Positions 1 through 8,206 of a stretch of DNA of 19,491 bases are shown piece after piece. The stretch's first letter is position 1. Each line of letters starts with the position of its first letter. The notes under the pieces are model-generated. The model did no database searches. It saw only the letters and a list, made by a program, of their open reading frames with translations, and had not been told where the DNA came from. The position numbers were made by a program, and so were the translations under genes. Source of the DNA: an uncultured Ellagibacter sp. (GTDB lineage Bacteria > Actinomycetota > Coriobacteriia > Coriobacteriales > Eggerthellaceae); assembly GCF_934617235.1 (NCBI RefSeq), contig NZ_CAKTTZ010000045.1, forward strand, positions 1 through 19,491, read 5' to 3'.

Positions 1-63
1 TCCTTGCTGTGGGAGCGCACCAAGCAGCGTCCCATGGTGATCGCCAACCTGCTTGAGATCTAA
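1..63 (+). CDS. C-terminal end of upstream gene, probably ribonuclease J (partial)
   Basis: Frame 1 is open from the first base to a TAA at 61-63 and encodes 20 residues ending RPMVIANLLEI. Ribonuclease J proteins of actinobacteria typically end in a short segment of the form R-R-P-M-(I/V)-(I/V)-x-(I/V)-(V/L)-x-E-(V/I), and rnj commonly lies just upstream of ftsK in this phylum. The assignment therefore rests on a short tail match plus position. RNase J is a metallo-beta-lactamase-fold 5'-3' exo- and endoribonuclease, but none of its catalytic motifs lie inside the window. Another upstream gene cannot be excluded. Confidence 0.55.
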   Translation, partial: SLLWERTKQRPMVIANLLEI

Positions 64-73
64 TCGCAATAAC

Positions 74-101
74 GCCTCCGCGCTCAAAATGCCGCGGAGG
101 C
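74..101 (+). terminator. Perfect 9-bp hairpin between the upstream gene and ftsK
   Basis: GCCTCCGCG (74-82) pairs perfectly with CGCGGAGGC (93-101) around a 10-base loop, starting 10 bases after the upstream stop codon. No T-run follows, so this is not a canonical intrinsic terminator. It could be a weak or factor-assisted terminator, or a 3'-end stabilising hairpin that separates the upstream gene from ftsK. Confidence 0.5.
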
Positions 102-147
102 AAGCTTCGCCTATACGCAGCATCAAACGAACCAGTTAGGAGCAAAT

Positions 148-2745
148 GTGGCCCGGAAGCCATCTACGTCGTCAGGAAGCAACGCCGGAAATCGGCGCTC
201 TCAAAGTGCGGCATCGGGGAAGCCGGGCACACGAAAAGGGCGCAATCCCCGCGCTCAGAAGGCTGCGGAAGCCGAGCGGGATTCCCGCAAGCTCATCGAC
301 GAATACGCCAAACGCGACATCGTCGGCATTGCCTTTGCCGTAGCCGCTGTGGTGCTTTTCATTGCGGCGGTCATGCGCTCTGATGCGATCGTAACCTCGT
401 TCATATCGAGCGCACTTCACCTTACGCTCGGAATCGGCGCCTATATCCTTCCGTTGTTCCTGCTCGCAGTGGGAATCACCTTTCTTGTCCGCTTCGAGGC
501 CGAACGCGTGCCCACCCGTGTTGCAGTGGGGCTTGCGCTCGTTTTCGTAGCGCTTCTCGCCATCTTCGCGCTTGCAACGCCCTTGCCCGAAGGGGCAGAT
601 CCCGCGGGCATCCTCTTTAACGAGCAGGAGCTCACGGTTCGCGGAGGCTACATCGGGGCAGGGATCGCTTGGCTTGGCATTACGCTCTTTGGTCAGGTCA
701 TTTCCATGGTGATCGTCATCGGCATCGCCGTGGCGGGACTTTGCGTCATCGGACTTTCCATCTCAAAGCTCATCGAGAGGATTCGCGAGAACCACGCTGA
801 ACGCAAAAACGAAGAGGGCGGCTCAAGCCTCCCGTTCGCGAGGATCCTGCGCAATTCGAATCGAGCCAATGCTGCCGATCAAGCGACCCCCGAAGTCGAC
901 GGCTCAGCCGAAACGCGCGTTATCGCCGCCCATCCCTTGGCAACCCCCGAATCGATTGCAGGAACCACGGCGTCCTCTGCGAAGACTCGGGCAATTGGGC
1001 GGGCCGAGCGCAAAGCTGCCCGCCAAGCAGAGCGCGAGGCAACCGAAGCGAATAAGCTCGAAGAAGCAGGCGAGCAGCTTGATTCGCTCCAAACGCGCAG
1101 GATCGAACCGATCGAGGGCGCATCAACGGCGCTTACGCGCAAACTCGGCAAGAAGGCCGATACCGACAAGGCCGCTTCAGCAAACCCGACGGCCAAAAAG
1201 AGTTCCCGCCCCAAGTTACCCGCAAGTGCACCGACACCCCTCGAGGGTTTCACGCTCCCTTCGATGGACCTTCTGTCGTATTCCAACGACCCCGAGAAAG
1301 ATCGCGCTTCTGAAATCGAATTACAGGATACGGCAGCTCGTCTCCAGGAGACACTCGAGGATTTCCATATTCTCGCAAGCGTCGTCGGTTGGGTCGCCGG
1401 TCCCACGGTCACGCTCTTCAAGGTCGATCTGCCTGCCGGCGTGCGCGTGAGCCGCGTCACCGCGCTCTCCGACGACATCGCCCTCGCGCTCGCCGCACCG
1501 GGCGTGCGCATCTTCGCGCCGATTCCCGGGACGAACTACGTCGGCATCGAGGTTCCGAACAAAACGCGCCAAACCGTCTACCTCGGCGATGTGCTTAAAG
1601 ATGCCGATGGCGGACCTCTTCTCATGGCAATCGGAAAAGACGTCGAAGGAACGTCGATCATCACCGACCTCGCGAAGATGCCGCATCTTCTCATCGGCGG
1701 CACGACCGGCTCCGGTAAATCCGTCTCGATTAACGCTATGATCATGTCGATCCTCATGCGCGCAACGCCCGCCGAAGTCCGCTTCATCATGATCGACCCG
1801 AAGCGCGTGGAATTCACGCCCTACAACGGCATTCCGCATCTCTATGTCCCGGTTGTGACCGAGGCAAAAGAGGCGGCAAGCGCTCTGGCCTGGGGCGTCG
1901 CCGAAATGGAACGCCGATTGAAGGTATTTTCGAAAGTCGGCGCGAGAAACATCGGGCAGTACAACGCGAAGGTGCACACAGCGCTCGAAAACGCAGAAGA
2001 AACCGAAGAACCCGTCCCCGACGAACTCGCGCAGCAACTTCCGTATATCGTGATCATCATCGACGAGCTTGCCGACCTCATGATGAACGTCGGCAAGGAA
2101 GTGGAATTCTCCATCAGTCGCATAGCCCAGCTTGCGCGTGCTGCCGGCATCCATCTCATTGTCGCGACGCAGCGCCCCTCTACCAACGTGGTGACGGGCC
2201 TTATCAAAGCGAATATCACGAACCGCATCGCCTTCAACGTGGCATCGGGCATCGACTCGCGCGTCGTTTTGGACACTCCGGGCGCTGAGAACCTCATCGG
2301 CTTGGGAGACATGCTTTTCAGCAAGCCCGAATACGCGAAACCGCAGCGCATCCAGGGGTGTTATGTGTCCGAAGACGAGATCAACGCCGTCGTCGACGCC
2401 TTGAAGGAACAAGGTCAGCCTGAGTACCACTCCGAGATTCTGAAGACCAACCTCGTAACGAATCTCTCGCAGGCACCCGATGGCTCAGGCGGTACAGTGA
2501 AAGAAGACGATCCGCTTTTGTGGGATGCGGCGGAACTTGTCGTGTCGTCGGGGCTTGGATCGACCTCGAACATTCAACGGCGCTTCAAGGTAGGCTATTC
2601 GCGAGCAGGTCGTATAATGGATATGCTTGAGGAACACGGCGTCGTCGGTCCTCCGAACGGCAGCAAGCCGCGCGAGGTACTCGTCGATGCAATGGAACTC
2701 GAGACGCTGAAGGCATTCGAAGCGAACGACGCCGCAAAGGAGTAG
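148..2745 (+). CDS. ftsK: DNA translocase FtsK/SpoIIIE
   Basis: Septum-located, ATP-driven double-stranded DNA pump that clears chromosome termini through the closing division site. The GTG at 148 is chosen because AGGAG (138-142) lies 5 bases upstream; the ATG at 146 opens a short unrelated frame. The protein has 865 residues. A basic N-terminus (1-57) is followed by membrane helices at about 58-76, 94-114 and 124-144 and a long hydrophobic stretch at 168-206 (one or two helices). An Ala/Lys/Glu-rich linker spans about 210-400. In the RecA-like motor, Walker A is GTTGSGKS (518-525) and Walker B is IIIDELAD (636-643). A winged-helix gamma domain lies at about 787-848 (GSTSNIQRRFKVGYSRAGRIM). 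The length and domain order match full-length FtsK/SpoIIIE, so directional loading on KOPS/SRS-like motifs is expected. It heads a run with the rodZ-like gene 3 bases downstream. Confidence 0.96.
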   Translation: MARKPSTSSGSNAGNRRSQSAASGKPGTRKGRNPRAQKAAEAERDSRKLIDEYAKRDIVGIAFAVAAVVLFIAAVMRSDAIVTSFISSALHLTLGIGAYILPLFLLAVGITFLVRFEAERVPTRVAVGLALVFVALLAIFALATPLPEGADPAGILFNEQELTVRGGYIGAGIAWLGITLFGQVISMVIVIGIAVAGLCVIGLSISKLIERIRENHAERKNEEGGSSLPFARILRNSNRANAADQATPEVDGSAETRVIAAHPLATPESIAGTTASSAKTRAIGRAERKAARQAEREATEANKLEEAGEQLDSLQTRRIEPIEGASTALTRKLGKKADTDKAASANPTAKKSSRPKLPASAPTPLEGFTLPSMDLLSYSNDPEKDRASEIELQDTAARLQETLEDFHILASVVGWVAGPTVTLFKVDLPAGVRVSRVTALSDDIALALAAPGVRIFAPIPGTNYVGIEVPNKTRQTVYLGDVLKDADGGPLLMAIGKDVEGTSIITDLAKMPHLLIGGTTGSGKSVSINAMIMSILMRATPAEVRFIMIDPKRVEFTPYNGIPHLYVPVVTEAKEAASALAWGVAEMERRLKVFSKVGARNIGQYNAKVHTALENAEETEEPVPDELAQQLPYIVIIIDELADLMMNVGKEVEFSISRIAQLARAAGIHLIVATQRPSTNVVTGLIKANITNRIAFNVASGIDSRVVLDTPGAENLIGLGDMLFSKPEYAKPQRIQGCYVSEDEINAVVDALKEQGQPEYHSEILKTNLVTNLSQAPDGSGGTVKEDDPLLWDAAELVVSSGLGSTSNIQRRFKVGYSRAGRIMDMLEEHGVVGPPNGSKPREVLVDAMELETLKAFEANDAAKE

Positions 2746-2748
2746 AAG

Positions 2749-3909
2749 GTGGCTAACAATACGACATTCGGCGCTGTGCTCAGGGAAGCGCGCGAACGTC
2801 GAGGCATGGATATTCAATCCGTCGCCCGGCAGATGCGCGTGCGCGCCGACATCATTCGAGCAATCGAAAACAACGACTTCTCGCGCATGCCGCCTCGCGG
2901 TTACGCGAAGAATATGGTCGCCACCTATGCCCGTATCGTCGGCGTTAACCAGACTTCTATCACGCGGATGTACCTTGAAGCGGCAAACGCCTATGAGACG
3001 GGGAAGATGAAAAACGACTCGTCCCGCGTGCCGAACATGAGGTCCCAAAGATCATCGCGAAACGGTCAGACGCAAACTGCGCGCAGAACAGGATCGAGGC
3101 AGGGCGACGATTCGTCGAGAAGGCCATCGGGGCGTCTGTTGCTCGACGATCGTCACGACGGGCGATCCTCGACGCGCCATACCGATCATGTCCACACGTC
3201 GCGCAGGCCCCTTTCTCCGGGTAGTCCACAATACACGAACCTCTACGCGGCTCCGCAAAGCGTCTCCCAGCCGAAACCTAAGCTACCGCTGCTCATCGGC
3301 ATCGGAGTGATTGCTGTTATCGTAATCATCATCTGCGTTTTCGTTTTCGGCGGCAAAGAATCTAAACCGGCCCAAGAAACGCCGACGGTGCCCATCACCG
3401 GCTTATCCGATACCTCGAACAAGCAAGCGCAGAGCGAGGACACAACAAGCAGCGACACGCAAACGCAACAGACTTCCACGGCGCCGACGAAAGCGACCTT
3501 CACTTATAAGATCGCATCGGGCAAGAGCGCTTATGTGGAAATCTACGAAGGAGATTCCAACGCGGCAACTGTCGCCGAAACGATTACGGGACCTGCGGAG
3601 AAGTCCTTCGACGTCACCTCGAAGCTTCGTTTCATCTCCGATGCGTCAAGTGCCGTCGAAGTGACGGTTGACGGGGAGAAAGTCGATCTGTCCGAGAATA
3701 GCAACGGCATGTACGACTACACCGTCGACTTCTCGCAAATCCTCGCGAAGTGGCAGCAAGAGCACGGCTCTACGTCCTCGAGCACAAGCGACTCCACGAA
3801 ATCGTCGACGCCGTCTTCAACTTCTTCGACAACATCGCAGCAAAGCTCGAACTCATCTTCATCAAGCAGCTCAAGCTCGACGAAGAGCTCAACCAGAACG
3901 TCCGAATAA
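2749..3909 (+). CDS. RodZ-like membrane protein with N-terminal helix-turn-helix
   Basis: 386 residues. GTG start at 2749 with AAAGGAG (2736-2742) inside the end of ftsK. An N-terminal Xre/HTH_25-type helix-turn-helix (about 6-70, including the RGYAKNMVATYARIVGV segment typical of RodZ) is followed by an Arg/Ser-rich cytoplasmic linker (about 85-165), one membrane helix at about 179-201, and an extracytoplasmic C-terminal part. That part holds a beta-rich DUF4115-like stretch (about 248-330) and ends in a Ser/Thr-rich low-complexity tail (about 340-386). RodZ family proteins link the cell-shape or envelope machinery to the membrane, and actinobacterial members sit between ftsK and rimO as here. 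The family is clear; the cellular role in an organism whose MreB status is unknown is inference. No DNA target is implied, since the RodZ HTH usually binds protein. Confidence 0.85.
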   Translation: MANNTTFGAVLREARERRGMDIQSVARQMRVRADIIRAIENNDFSRMPPRGYAKNMVATYARIVGVNQTSITRMYLEAANAYETGKMKNDSSRVPNMRSQRSSRNGQTQTARRTGSRQGDDSSRRPSGRLLLDDRHDGRSSTRHTDHVHTSRRPLSPGSPQYTNLYAAPQSVSQPKPKLPLLIGIGVIAVIVIIICVFVFGGKESKPAQETPTVPITGLSDTSNKQAQSEDTTSSDTQTQQTSTAPTKATFTYKIASGKSAYVEIYEGDSNAATVAETITGPAEKSFDVTSKLRFISDASSAVEVTVDGEKVDLSENSNGMYDYTVDFSQILAKWQQEHGSTSSSTSDSTKSSTPSSTSSTTSQQSSNSSSSSSSSSTKSSTRTSE

Positions 3910-3927
3910 CCTGAAAAGGAGTTTCAC

Positions 3928-4425
3928 ATGGCAAAAGAATCAAGCTTCGACATCGTGTCGACCGTCGACATCCAAGAAGTCGACAACGCGTATCAGCAGG
4001 CAAAACGTGAGATCTCGCAGCGTTACGACCTGAAGGATTCGGGCGCTGAGATTACGCTCGACAAACAGAACAAGACTCTTGGCATCCATGCGCCAGCCGA
4101 TTTCGTCGCGCGTCAGGTAAAAGATGTGATCGGAAGCAAACTCGTGAAGCGAGGGATCGAGCTCACGGCCGTGAAGTGGGGGGAACCGCAAGCCGCCACC
4201 GGACAAAGCGTGCGCCTGTCCGCAACGATCGTCGACGGCATCGACAAGGAAACCGCGAGCAAGATCAGCAAGGACATCCGCAACCTGAAGTTGAAGTGCA
4301 AGGCGACAATCGAGGGTGACAAGCTGCGCGTTTCCTCGGCATCGCGCGACACGCTTCAGGAGGTCATCGCCTTCCTGAAAAACCAGGACTACGGCCAACC
4401 GCTGCAATACACGAACTATCGCTAG
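3928..4425 (+). CDS. yajQ: YajQ family (DUF520) nucleotide-binding protein
   Basis: 165 residues, the normal length of the family. ATG at 3928 is preceded by GAAAAGGAG (3912-3920). Hallmarks are the N-terminal SSFDIVSTVD segment, the Q-RYDLK motif near 34-40, and the C-terminal DYGQPLQYTNYR, which corresponds to the D(F/Y)G-PLQ--N(F/Y)R ending of YajQ. YajQ proteins are small cytosolic proteins with two ferredoxin-like folds. Homologues bind nucleotides, and a Xanthomonas member binds cyclic di-GMP. Nothing here shows whether this one senses that ligand. It lies between the rodZ-like gene and rimO with gaps of 18 and 12 bases, so it is probably cotranscribed. Confidence 0.93.
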   Translation: MAKESSFDIVSTVDIQEVDNAYQQAKREISQRYDLKDSGAEITLDKQNKTLGIHAPADFVARQVKDVIGSKLVKRGIELTAVKWGEPQAATGQSVRLSATIVDGIDKETASKISKDIRNLKLKCKATIEGDKLRVSSASRDTLQEVIAFLKNQDYGQPLQYTNYR

Positions 4426-4437
4426 GGATTCGCGTTC

Positions 4438-5790
4438 ATGACATTTGAAGTTTCGCAAAACGGGGGGCGCTCTGTCGCCTTCATCACGTTGGGCTGCGCC
4501 AAAAATGAAGTTGACTCCGAGAAGATGCGAGCAAAGGCGAAGGCGGCAGGCTATCGCATTGAACAGGACCCCGAAAACGCTGATGCAGTGGTAATCAATA
4601 CCTGCTCCTTTATCCAAAGTGCCACCGAGGAAAGCCTCGAGGCGATTTTCGAAGCAGCAGGAATGGAAAACGTTGCATCGGGGGGTGCCAAGCTCATCGT
4701 GGCTGGCTGCATGCCTGCACGCTACGGCGACGATTTGGAAGTCGAATTGACCGAGGCAGACGCATTCGTGCCCTGCAGCAAGGAGGACGATCTCGGTGCG
4801 ATTCTCGATGCCCTGTTCGGCGGTTCGCTTAAGAATGCAAGCCTTAATTCCGAGTCCAACGCGAACGTATCGAGCGCATCGGGCGAAGCCGTACGCGAGG
4901 ATGAGCCAGTCAGCGTTTCCGCATACGTGAAGATCTCCGACGGCTGCGACCGTTTCTGTTCTTATTGCGCCATTCCCTTCATTCGCGGGCGTTATCATTC
5001 CTTCGCGCTCCAAGATATCGAACGCGAGGTAGCCGCCCACGTCGCAAAGGGCACTCGGGAAATCGTGCTTATCGCGCAGGATACCGGGCGCTGGGGACAG
5101 GACTTTAAGGAGCCCTCGACGCTTGCTGCGCTCATGGGCGAACTTGCCGAGCGCTATCCTTCGACATGGTTCCGCGTGATGTATATCCAGCCCGAAGGCA
5201 TCACCGACGAGCTCCTTCAAACCGTGGCTTCGCATGACAATATCTGCTCCTACTTCGACATCCCGCTTCAGCATGTCGACAAGGCGCTCCTGCACGACAT
5301 GAACCGTGCCGGGTCCCGCGAGAAGTACCTGGCTCTCGCCGAACACATCCGCGCGACAGTACCCGAGGTCACGTTGCGCACGACGCTGATTGCAGGTTTC
5401 CCTGGCGAAACGGAAGAACAATTCGAAGAGCTCTGCGACTTCGTCTCCGAAGGGCTTTTCGACTACATCGGCGTGTTCGCCTATTCCCGCGAGGAGGGAA
5501 CGGCAGCCTACGATTTACCCGATCAAATTGACGAGGACGTCAAAGCCGAGCGCGCGCAGACCTTGCGCGATCTCGCCGACGCCTCGTGCACGCCCCGTAT
5601 CGCTCAGCGCATCGGTCGCGAGATGGATGTGCTCGTCGAAGGAAGGGAAGAGGATGGGCAGCTTTTCGGCCGTGCGATGTGCCAGGCGCCCGACGTCGAT
5701 GGCGAGACGTATATCAGCGCTGGGAACGTGGGCGACATCGTGCACGTCCGCATCGCCGACACGCTGCTCTACGAAATGGAGGCGGAGTAA
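4438..5790 (+). CDS. rimO: Ribosomal protein uS12 (S12) methylthiotransferase RimO
   Basis: Radical-SAM methylthiotransferase expected to add a methylthio group to the conserved aspartate of ribosomal protein S12. 450 residues. The N-terminal UPF0004 domain carries the three auxiliary-cluster cysteines C20 (LGCAKNEVDSE, the RimO-type motif), C56 (NTCSFI) and C91 (GCMPARY). The radical-SAM motif CDRFCSYC gives C170, C174 and C177. A TRAM domain ends the protein (about 385-450, including MDVLVEG and the GNVGDIVHVRI stretch). RimO rather than MiaB is indicated by CAKNEVDSE, CSFIQ and AIPFIRG-YHS, and a separate MiaB is present at 12093. ATG 4438 follows AGGG (4424-4427). Its TAA shares one base with the next start (TAATG), implying translational coupling. 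Confidence 0.96.
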   Translation: MTFEVSQNGGRSVAFITLGCAKNEVDSEKMRAKAKAAGYRIEQDPENADAVVINTCSFIQSATEESLEAIFEAAGMENVASGGAKLIVAGCMPARYGDDLEVELTEADAFVPCSKEDDLGAILDALFGGSLKNASLNSESNANVSSASGEAVREDEPVSVSAYVKISDGCDRFCSYCAIPFIRGRYHSFALQDIEREVAAHVAKGTREIVLIAQDTGRWGQDFKEPSTLAALMGELAERYPSTWFRVMYIQPEGITDELLQTVASHDNICSYFDIPLQHVDKALLHDMNRAGSREKYLALAEHIRATVPEVTLRTTLIAGFPGETEEQFEELCDFVSEGLFDYIGVFAYSREEGTAAYDLPDQIDEDVKAERAQTLRDLADASCTPRIAQRIGREMDVLVEGREEDGQLFGRAMCQAPDVDGETYISAGNVGDIVHVRIADTLLYEMEAE

Positions 5791-6971
5791 TGCCGACCGA
5801 GTTGAAGCCGGGGGAGACCGAGAAGCTGTGGACGATTTCCAACATCATCACGCTTGTCCGCATCTGCCTCGTGCCGGTGTTCGTCATCGCGCTCATCACG
5901 CCATGGCCCGACTGGTTTAGCATAGAGAGCGTTTCATCAACAACGAAAAGCCTGATTGCAGCTCTTATCTTCATTTTGATCTCTTGCACCGACTGGCTTG
6001 ACGGGTATCTCGCCCGCACCCGTGGGGAAGTAACGAACTTCGGCAAGTTTATGGATCCGCTCGCAGACAAAATCCTTGTCTGTGCCGCATTGCTCGCACT
6101 CGTGGAGCTGAAGGTCCTGCCGTCGTGGCCGGTGCTTATTATCTTAGCGCGCGAGTTCATCGTATCGGGCATCCGCATGGTCGCCGCCGACAAAGGCGTC
6201 GTCATTGCCGCAAGCTGGTACGGAAAAGCGAAGACTGTCGCGCAGATAATCGCAATCGTACTGTTCATCGTGAAAGACTCCATCCTTCCTGCGACCAGCG
6301 GAAACCCGCTTGATAACCCTCTCTACGTGCTCTCATGGCTCGCCATGATCGTCGCGCTTGCCCTCACAATCATCTCGATGATGGACTACTTTGCCAAGGC
6401 ACGCCACCTTCTCGGCTTCACCACGAGCAAAGAAAAAGCCGCCATGCAGCACGAGTGCGAAAAAGCAAAGAGCGGAGCTGACGAGTCGAATGAAGACATC
6501 GCTCGCCGCATCATCGAGATCGCAAGCAAAAACGGGAAGACGGTCGGCTGTGCTGAGAGCCTTACCGGCGGCCTCATCGCAGGTACTCTCACCGCAATTC
6601 CCGGAAGCTCCCAGGTTGTACGCGGCGGCATCGTAAGCTACGTGAATGAAATCAAGCATCGCGAACTTGGCGTAGACGAAACGCTTCTTGAAACCGAGGG
6701 CGCTGTCTGCGAAGGCGTCGCGCGTCAAATGGCCGAAGGGGTTCGCAAGAATCTCGGCACCGATATTGCCGTCGCAGTGACAGGGATTGCGGGGCCGGGA
6801 GGAGAGGAACCGGGCAAGCCCGTCGGCACGGTATGGGCTGCGCTTTCTACGCAAAATGCCTGCAAGACAACTTGTTTTCACTTCGACGGCAATCGCAAGG
6901 AAGTGCGCAACGCGACAGTTCGCGAGGCCTTGCGCATGATCGAGGACGCACTTTCAACGCATTCCGCATGA
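5790..6971 (+). CDS. Fusion: phosphatidylglycerophosphate synthase PgsA + CinA C-terminal domain (NMN amidase PncC)
   Basis: One uninterrupted frame of 393 residues; ATG 5790 overlaps the rimO stop by one base, with GGAGG (5779-5783) upstream. Residues about 15-208 are a multi-helix CDP-alcohol phosphatidyltransferase with the complete DG-x2-AR-x8-G-x3-D-x3-D signature (D71, G72, A75, R76, G85, D89, D93). This is the PgsA enzyme, which joins CDP-diacylglycerol to glycerol-3-phosphate. A polar linker (about 210-235) leads to a CinA C-terminal domain (about 236-393) with CAESLTGG (254-261), SYVNEIK (283-289) and TGIAGPGG (331-338). These are motifs of the amidase that converts NMN to NaMN. The usual CinA N-terminal domain is absent. 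No stop codon separates the parts, and the only ATG near the junction (6444) has no ribosome binding site. Separate pgsA and cinA genes at this position are the norm in actinobacteria. Confidence 0.9.
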   Translation: MPTELKPGETEKLWTISNIITLVRICLVPVFVIALITPWPDWFSIESVSSTTKSLIAALIFILISCTDWLDGYLARTRGEVTNFGKFMDPLADKILVCAALLALVELKVLPSWPVLIILAREFIVSGIRMVAADKGVVIAASWYGKAKTVAQIIAIVLFIVKDSILPATSGNPLDNPLYVLSWLAMIVALALTIISMMDYFAKARHLLGFTTSKEKAAMQHECEKAKSGADESNEDIARRIIEIASKNGKTVGCAESLTGGLIAGTLTAIPGSSQVVRGGIVSYVNEIKHRELGVDETLLETEGAVCEGVARQMAEGVRKNLGTDIAVAVTGIAGPGGEEPGKPVGTVWAALSTQNACKTTCFHFDGNRKEVRNATVREALRMIEDALSTHSA

Positions 6972-6997
6972 TTTTCTGCAGATAACCTGCCAGGAAT

Positions 6998-7011
6998 CGG
7001 GAAGGTTCCCG
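6998..7011 (+). terminator. Weak hairpin between the pgsA-cinA fusion gene and recA
   Basis: CGGGA (6998-7002) pairs with TCCCG (7007-7011) around AGGT, 26 bases after the upstream stop. There is no T-run, so termination here is only suggested. The rest of the 6972-7070 spacer shows no gene. Confidence 0.25.
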
Positions 7012-7070
7012 TAAAAGCTCCGCCAGATTGCGACGTTACGATTCCCTCGAGGCAAGTTCAACCACGAGCC

Positions 7071-7098
7071 TTGACTAACAAACGTATGTTCGTATAAT
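7071..7098 (+). promoter_or_regulatory. recA promoter (housekeeping sigma type)
   Basis: TTGACT (7071-7076), a 16-base spacer, and TATAAT (7093-7098): a near-consensus -35/-10 pair. The expected start of transcription is near 7104-7106, giving a leader of about 40 bases before the chosen recA start codon. Confidence 0.85.
7079..7092. promoter_or_regulatory. LexA operator (SOS box) of recA
   Basis: CAAAC-GTAT-GTTCG matches the CGAAC-N4-GTTCG LexA box of actinobacteria and Bacillus at 9 of 10 half-site positions. It fills the spacer between the recA -35 and -10 elements, where a bound repressor would block RNA polymerase. Matching boxes lie next to lexA in this window. Confidence 0.85.
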
Positions 7099-7144
7099 GA
7101 GGAGCTATGACATGGATGAAATCGCCGTAATCGGAGGAGAAGGA

Positions 7145-8200
7145 ATGAACGACGAAAAAGCCAAGATGCTCAAGATCACGACCGATCAAATCGAGCAGAA
7201 ATTCGGTCGGGGCTCGATCATGAAACTTGGCGAGGGGGGCGAACACCTCAACATCGGTGTCATTCCGACCGGCGCTCTCCCGCTTGATGCCGCACTGGGA
7301 ATCGGCGGTGTCCCCCGAGGACGCATCATCGAAATCTACGGTCCCGAATCATCGGGTAAAACGACGCTGGCTCTGCAGATTCTCGCCGAAGCGCAGGCGA
7401 TGGGCGGCGTTGTTGCCTTCATCGACGCCGAACACGCCCTCGACCCGGTATACGCCGCAAGGCTCGGAGTCGACATCGACGAGGTGCTCATCTCCCAGCC
7501 CGACACGGGCGAGCAGGCGCTCGAGATCTGCGACATGCTCGTACGCTCCGGCGCCATCGACGCCGTCGTCGTCGACTCCGTCGCAGCTCTCGTTCCCCGC
7601 GCCGAAATCGAAGGCGAAATGGGCGAAACCACAGTTGGCCTTCAGGCACGCCTTATGTCGCAAGCGCTGAGAAAGCTTGCAGGCTCACTTTCAAAATCAA
7701 ACACGACCTGCATTTTCATCAACCAGCTGCGTGAAAAAATCGGCGTGATGTTCGGCAACCCCGAAACGACTACGGGCGGTCGCGCCTTGAAGTTCTTCTC
7801 GAGCGTTCGAATCGACATCCGACGCATCGACAGCATTAAGAAAGACGGCGAAGTCGTCGGCAACCGTGTGCGCGCAAAGGTCGTGAAGAACAAGGTTGCG
7901 CCTCCGTTCCGTCAAGCCGAGTTCGACCTTATGTACGGTGAGGGCATTTCACGCGAAGGATGCATTGTCGATATGGCGGTTGAATGCGGCGTAGCGAAGA
8001 AGAGCGGCGCATGGTATACCTACGGCGAAGAGCGTCTTGGACAAGGCCGCGAAGCCGCAAAAGCTACGTTAAGGCAGAACCCTGAAATGAGGGAAGAGCT
8101 CGAGAACAAAGTTCGCGAAGCTTTCGAGATTCCTATTCCGACCCGCACTCCCGAAGAAGCCGACGCTGTCACTCCCGTTGCGAAGCCAAAGAAAAAATAG
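7145..8200 (+). CDS. recA: Recombinase RecA
   Basis: ATP-dependent strand-exchange protein and coprotease for LexA self-cleavage. The start is set at ATG 7145: GGAGGAG (7133-7139) lies 5 bases upstream and the product is 351 residues, the usual RecA length. Upstream in-frame ATGs at 7097 and 7112 lie in the -10 element or right at the expected transcription start. Walker A is GPESSGKT (66-73), at the same numbering as in E. coli RecA. The family signature ALKFFSSVRIDIRR lies near 213-226, and the C-terminus is Pro/Lys-rich rather than strongly acidic. recX begins 6 bases after the stop. Expression should be SOS-induced through the operator at 7079-7092. Confidence 0.97.
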   Translation: MNDEKAKMLKITTDQIEQKFGRGSIMKLGEGGEHLNIGVIPTGALPLDAALGIGGVPRGRIIEIYGPESSGKTTLALQILAEAQAMGGVVAFIDAEHALDPVYAARLGVDIDEVLISQPDTGEQALEICDMLVRSGAIDAVVVDSVAALVPRAEIEGEMGETTVGLQARLMSQALRKLAGSLSKSNTTCIFINQLREKIGVMFGNPETTTGGRALKFFSSVRIDIRRIDSIKKDGEVVGNRVRAKVVKNKVAPPFRQAEFDLMYGEGISREGCIVDMAVECGVAKKSGAWYTYGEERLGQGREAAKATLRQNPEMREELENKVREAFEIPIPTRTPEEADAVTPVAKPKKK

Positions 8201-8206
8201 CGACTC

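Noticed and set aside
1321..2430. Long minus-strand open frame (369 codons) inside ftsK
   Set aside because: It is antisense to the conserved FtsK motor domain, its product resembles no family, and it is explained by the base composition of the coding strand.
2613..2618. TATAAT inside ftsK as a promoter for the rodZ-like gene
   Set aside because: No -35 element at 16-18 bases (TAGGCT only), and the hexamer falls in conserved gamma-domain codons; chance match.
3940..5421. 493-codon minus-strand open frame across yajQ and rimO
   Set aside because: It spans two clear plus-strand genes and their spacer, has no ribosome binding site or recognisable domain, and is a typical shadow of GC-rich coding DNA.
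5586..5789. Upstream extension of the PgsA-PncC frame into rimO
   Set aside because: The extra residues are Arg-rich out-of-frame translation of rimO; the ATG at 5790 has a ribosome binding site and begins a normal PgsA N-terminus.
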